The translations under genes were made by a program, and so were the position numbers. From CBDFNC01 sp965249895 (GTDB lineage: Bacteria; Pseudomonadota; Gammaproteobacteria; Enterobacterales; CBDFNC01): a DNA stretch of 64,000 nt. The stretch spans positions 620,001 through 684,000 of the forward strand of contig CBDFNC010000005.1 of assembly GCA_965249895.1 (NCBI GenBank), read 5' to 3'. Below, piece by piece: positions 63,901 through 64,000 of the stretch; within the stretch, counting starts at the first letter, position 1; each line of letters opens with the position of its first letter. Below the pieces are notes generated by a model that was given only the letters and a program-made list of their open reading frames with translations, ran no database searches and was not told the DNA's origin.

Positions 63901-64000
63901 CACCCCAATACCAAATGTTCGGAATTTTGTTCTGATAAACCCAACGTATTTACCAGGCGATTTAATTTACGCCTGGCTTCCAATCTGCACAGCTCTGTGT
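60924..64000 (-). CDS. Hybrid histidine kinase PAS-HK-REC-REC-HPt (N-terminus outside window)
   Basis: Soluble in the visible part, at least 1019 residues, with the frame still open at the window edge. Residue numbers count from 63983. N-terminal part about 1-115 resembles an anti-sigma-type ATPase fold. PAS at about 150-265, phosphoacceptor H295 in LANMSHEIRTPMNAIIG, ATP lobe with GGTGLGLSICKKLV. Two receivers have D586 (LVLMDWRMPEMDG) and D728 (AILMDLQMPVMDG). An HPt domain carries the H in LLHDLKGVSGGIGA near 878. It is a full phosphorelay in one chain. The C-terminal HPt could pass phosphate to the HD-GYP regulator encoded next. Confidence 0.9.
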   Translation of the reverse strand, partial: TELCRLEARRKLNRLVNTLGLSEQNSEHLVLGCAELLRKLVDTENPQIEVSVNEGVLEMAFRCPEHRRQSLFLNSFFSNVIVVHQKEWCWVKSQFQLPNELDAFQLKALSEMLSQASRSELMAELKDRNKQLAEHQLNLEKTIKERTEQLSYSECLSRTVVDGAPVAIIRLDESGKVTDWNHAAEQIFGYTRKQAQGKSLVSWLDLQGDPELLELLSTGLNKHPELTEHNRFVEMLAKRRGGSSVPVELGIISFELFNSWQATVFIRDMTIRKKAETEMELARFQAEEAAEVKSMFLANMSHEIRTPMNAIIGMAYLALQTELNPKQQDYVAKIHGAGTALLGIINDILDFSKIEAGKLEIEQTEFSLDEMLNNVATITGQKAFDKGLEFLFKVPASIPGQLVGDPLRLGQVLTNLVNNAIKFTDQGQILLEIKQFDRDSAGIELEFKVIDSGVGMTKEQVERLFNAFTQADGTTTRKYGGTGLGLSICKKLVNLMGGDIRVESEPGKGSCLTFNITVGWCETTRFPQGEVDGLSSVRVLIVDDNAVARQILYDMLHSFRVHADCVESGKEALKKLTLAERLEQPYHLVLMDWRMPEMDGITTCQLIRDQLNLNYPPKIVMITSYDKGEVIQQTEDLDISGYLAKPVDHSSVYDLLLNLFHGVKAESSLVILDDLSSASLSGIRVLLVEDNEINQQIAIELMTSMGVEVCLANNGQEAVNWLHKDKAFHAILMDLQMPVMDGYEASKQIRSDPSFDHIPLIAMTAHAMLREREKCLSLGMNDHVSKPVVPKILHDTLARWCGALSDVPANEKIGVDTEPVTGYESVEGLNTKIGLMRLAGNVEIYQKLVQIYWNNQRQAAQLIANSLGAGDRLQAERLLHDLKGVSGGIGAEGIYKLSSELEKKVKMGGDEWKESLSNLTQKLDQLMDQLSECLESDHPVAIEVKSEPSPEVKLIIKKLLALLDDMDADAIQLLAREQEKLSATMDSLQFRELCQLVQKCDLVNAAAQLHEIIQQRPGLIGEEL

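Noticed and set aside
1..64000. tRNA, rRNA, riboswitches
   Set aside because: I looked for typical cloverleaf and conserved loop sequences and saw none; covariance-model searches were not possible here.

Overview
The window looks like a chromosome segment of a marine, repeat-rich gammaproteobacterium. This rests on the close Vibrio-type match of the oligosaccharide ABC transporter, the NsrR, Bcr/CflA and YqhD types present, Fur- and NsrR-type operators, and chromosomal integron cassettes. I cannot name a genus. The segment is heavily scarred: many genes carry nonsense codons, frameshifts or truncations, and short palindromic-ended repeats and IS relics mark several of the breaks.

Layout. 1-8,450 is an integron cassette array read on the minus strand (attC sites between nearly every pair of genes), holding small hypotheticals, a YgjV-like membrane protein, an IS200/IS605 element and a large TIR-STAND-TPR protein that is a good anti-phage candidate. 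Its attI-side region (8,453-8,676) adjoins an integron integrase gene on the plus strand that stops after 60 codons at a TA-flanked MITE. 9.4-12.1 kb is a nitric-oxide-type module: NsrR-like repressor, two NsrR-type palindromes, an Aer-type PAS protein and a diflavin reductase. 12.1-27.4 kb holds housekeeping and accessory genes (Mog, TauE-like exporter, histidine phosphatase, GNAT, 5'-nucleotidase, two paralogous secreted small proteins, and a LysR/DJ-1/YqhD/GST aldehyde-stress cluster) mixed with relics.

28.0-33.2 kb is a second minus-strand cassette array that ends in a diverged copy of the same attI-side region. No integrase is left there; an IS5-family relic occupies the place. 34-38 kb has a patatin-like phospholipase, DoxX, a Zn-ribbon protein, a VOC protein and a broken hydrolase with a possible solitary attC. 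38.8-42.2 kb is a large hybrid kinase.

42.5-50.1 kb is an oligosaccharide (probably chito- or cello-oligosaccharide) uptake locus: GH3 NagZ-like glycosidase, solute-binding protein, two permeases, two ATPases and a GNAT. 50.3-53.0 kb is a decayed, Fur-box-controlled siderophore-use locus (frameshifted Fes-like esterase, 5'-truncated TonB receptor). 53.7-55.7 kb has VOC, pirin-like and Bcr/CflA genes. 55.9-59.4 kb is a broken NRPS/PKS locus cut by an IS. 59.8-64.0 kb is a hybrid kinase followed directly by a REC-HD-GYP c-di-GMP phosphodiesterase; the kinase runs off the window.
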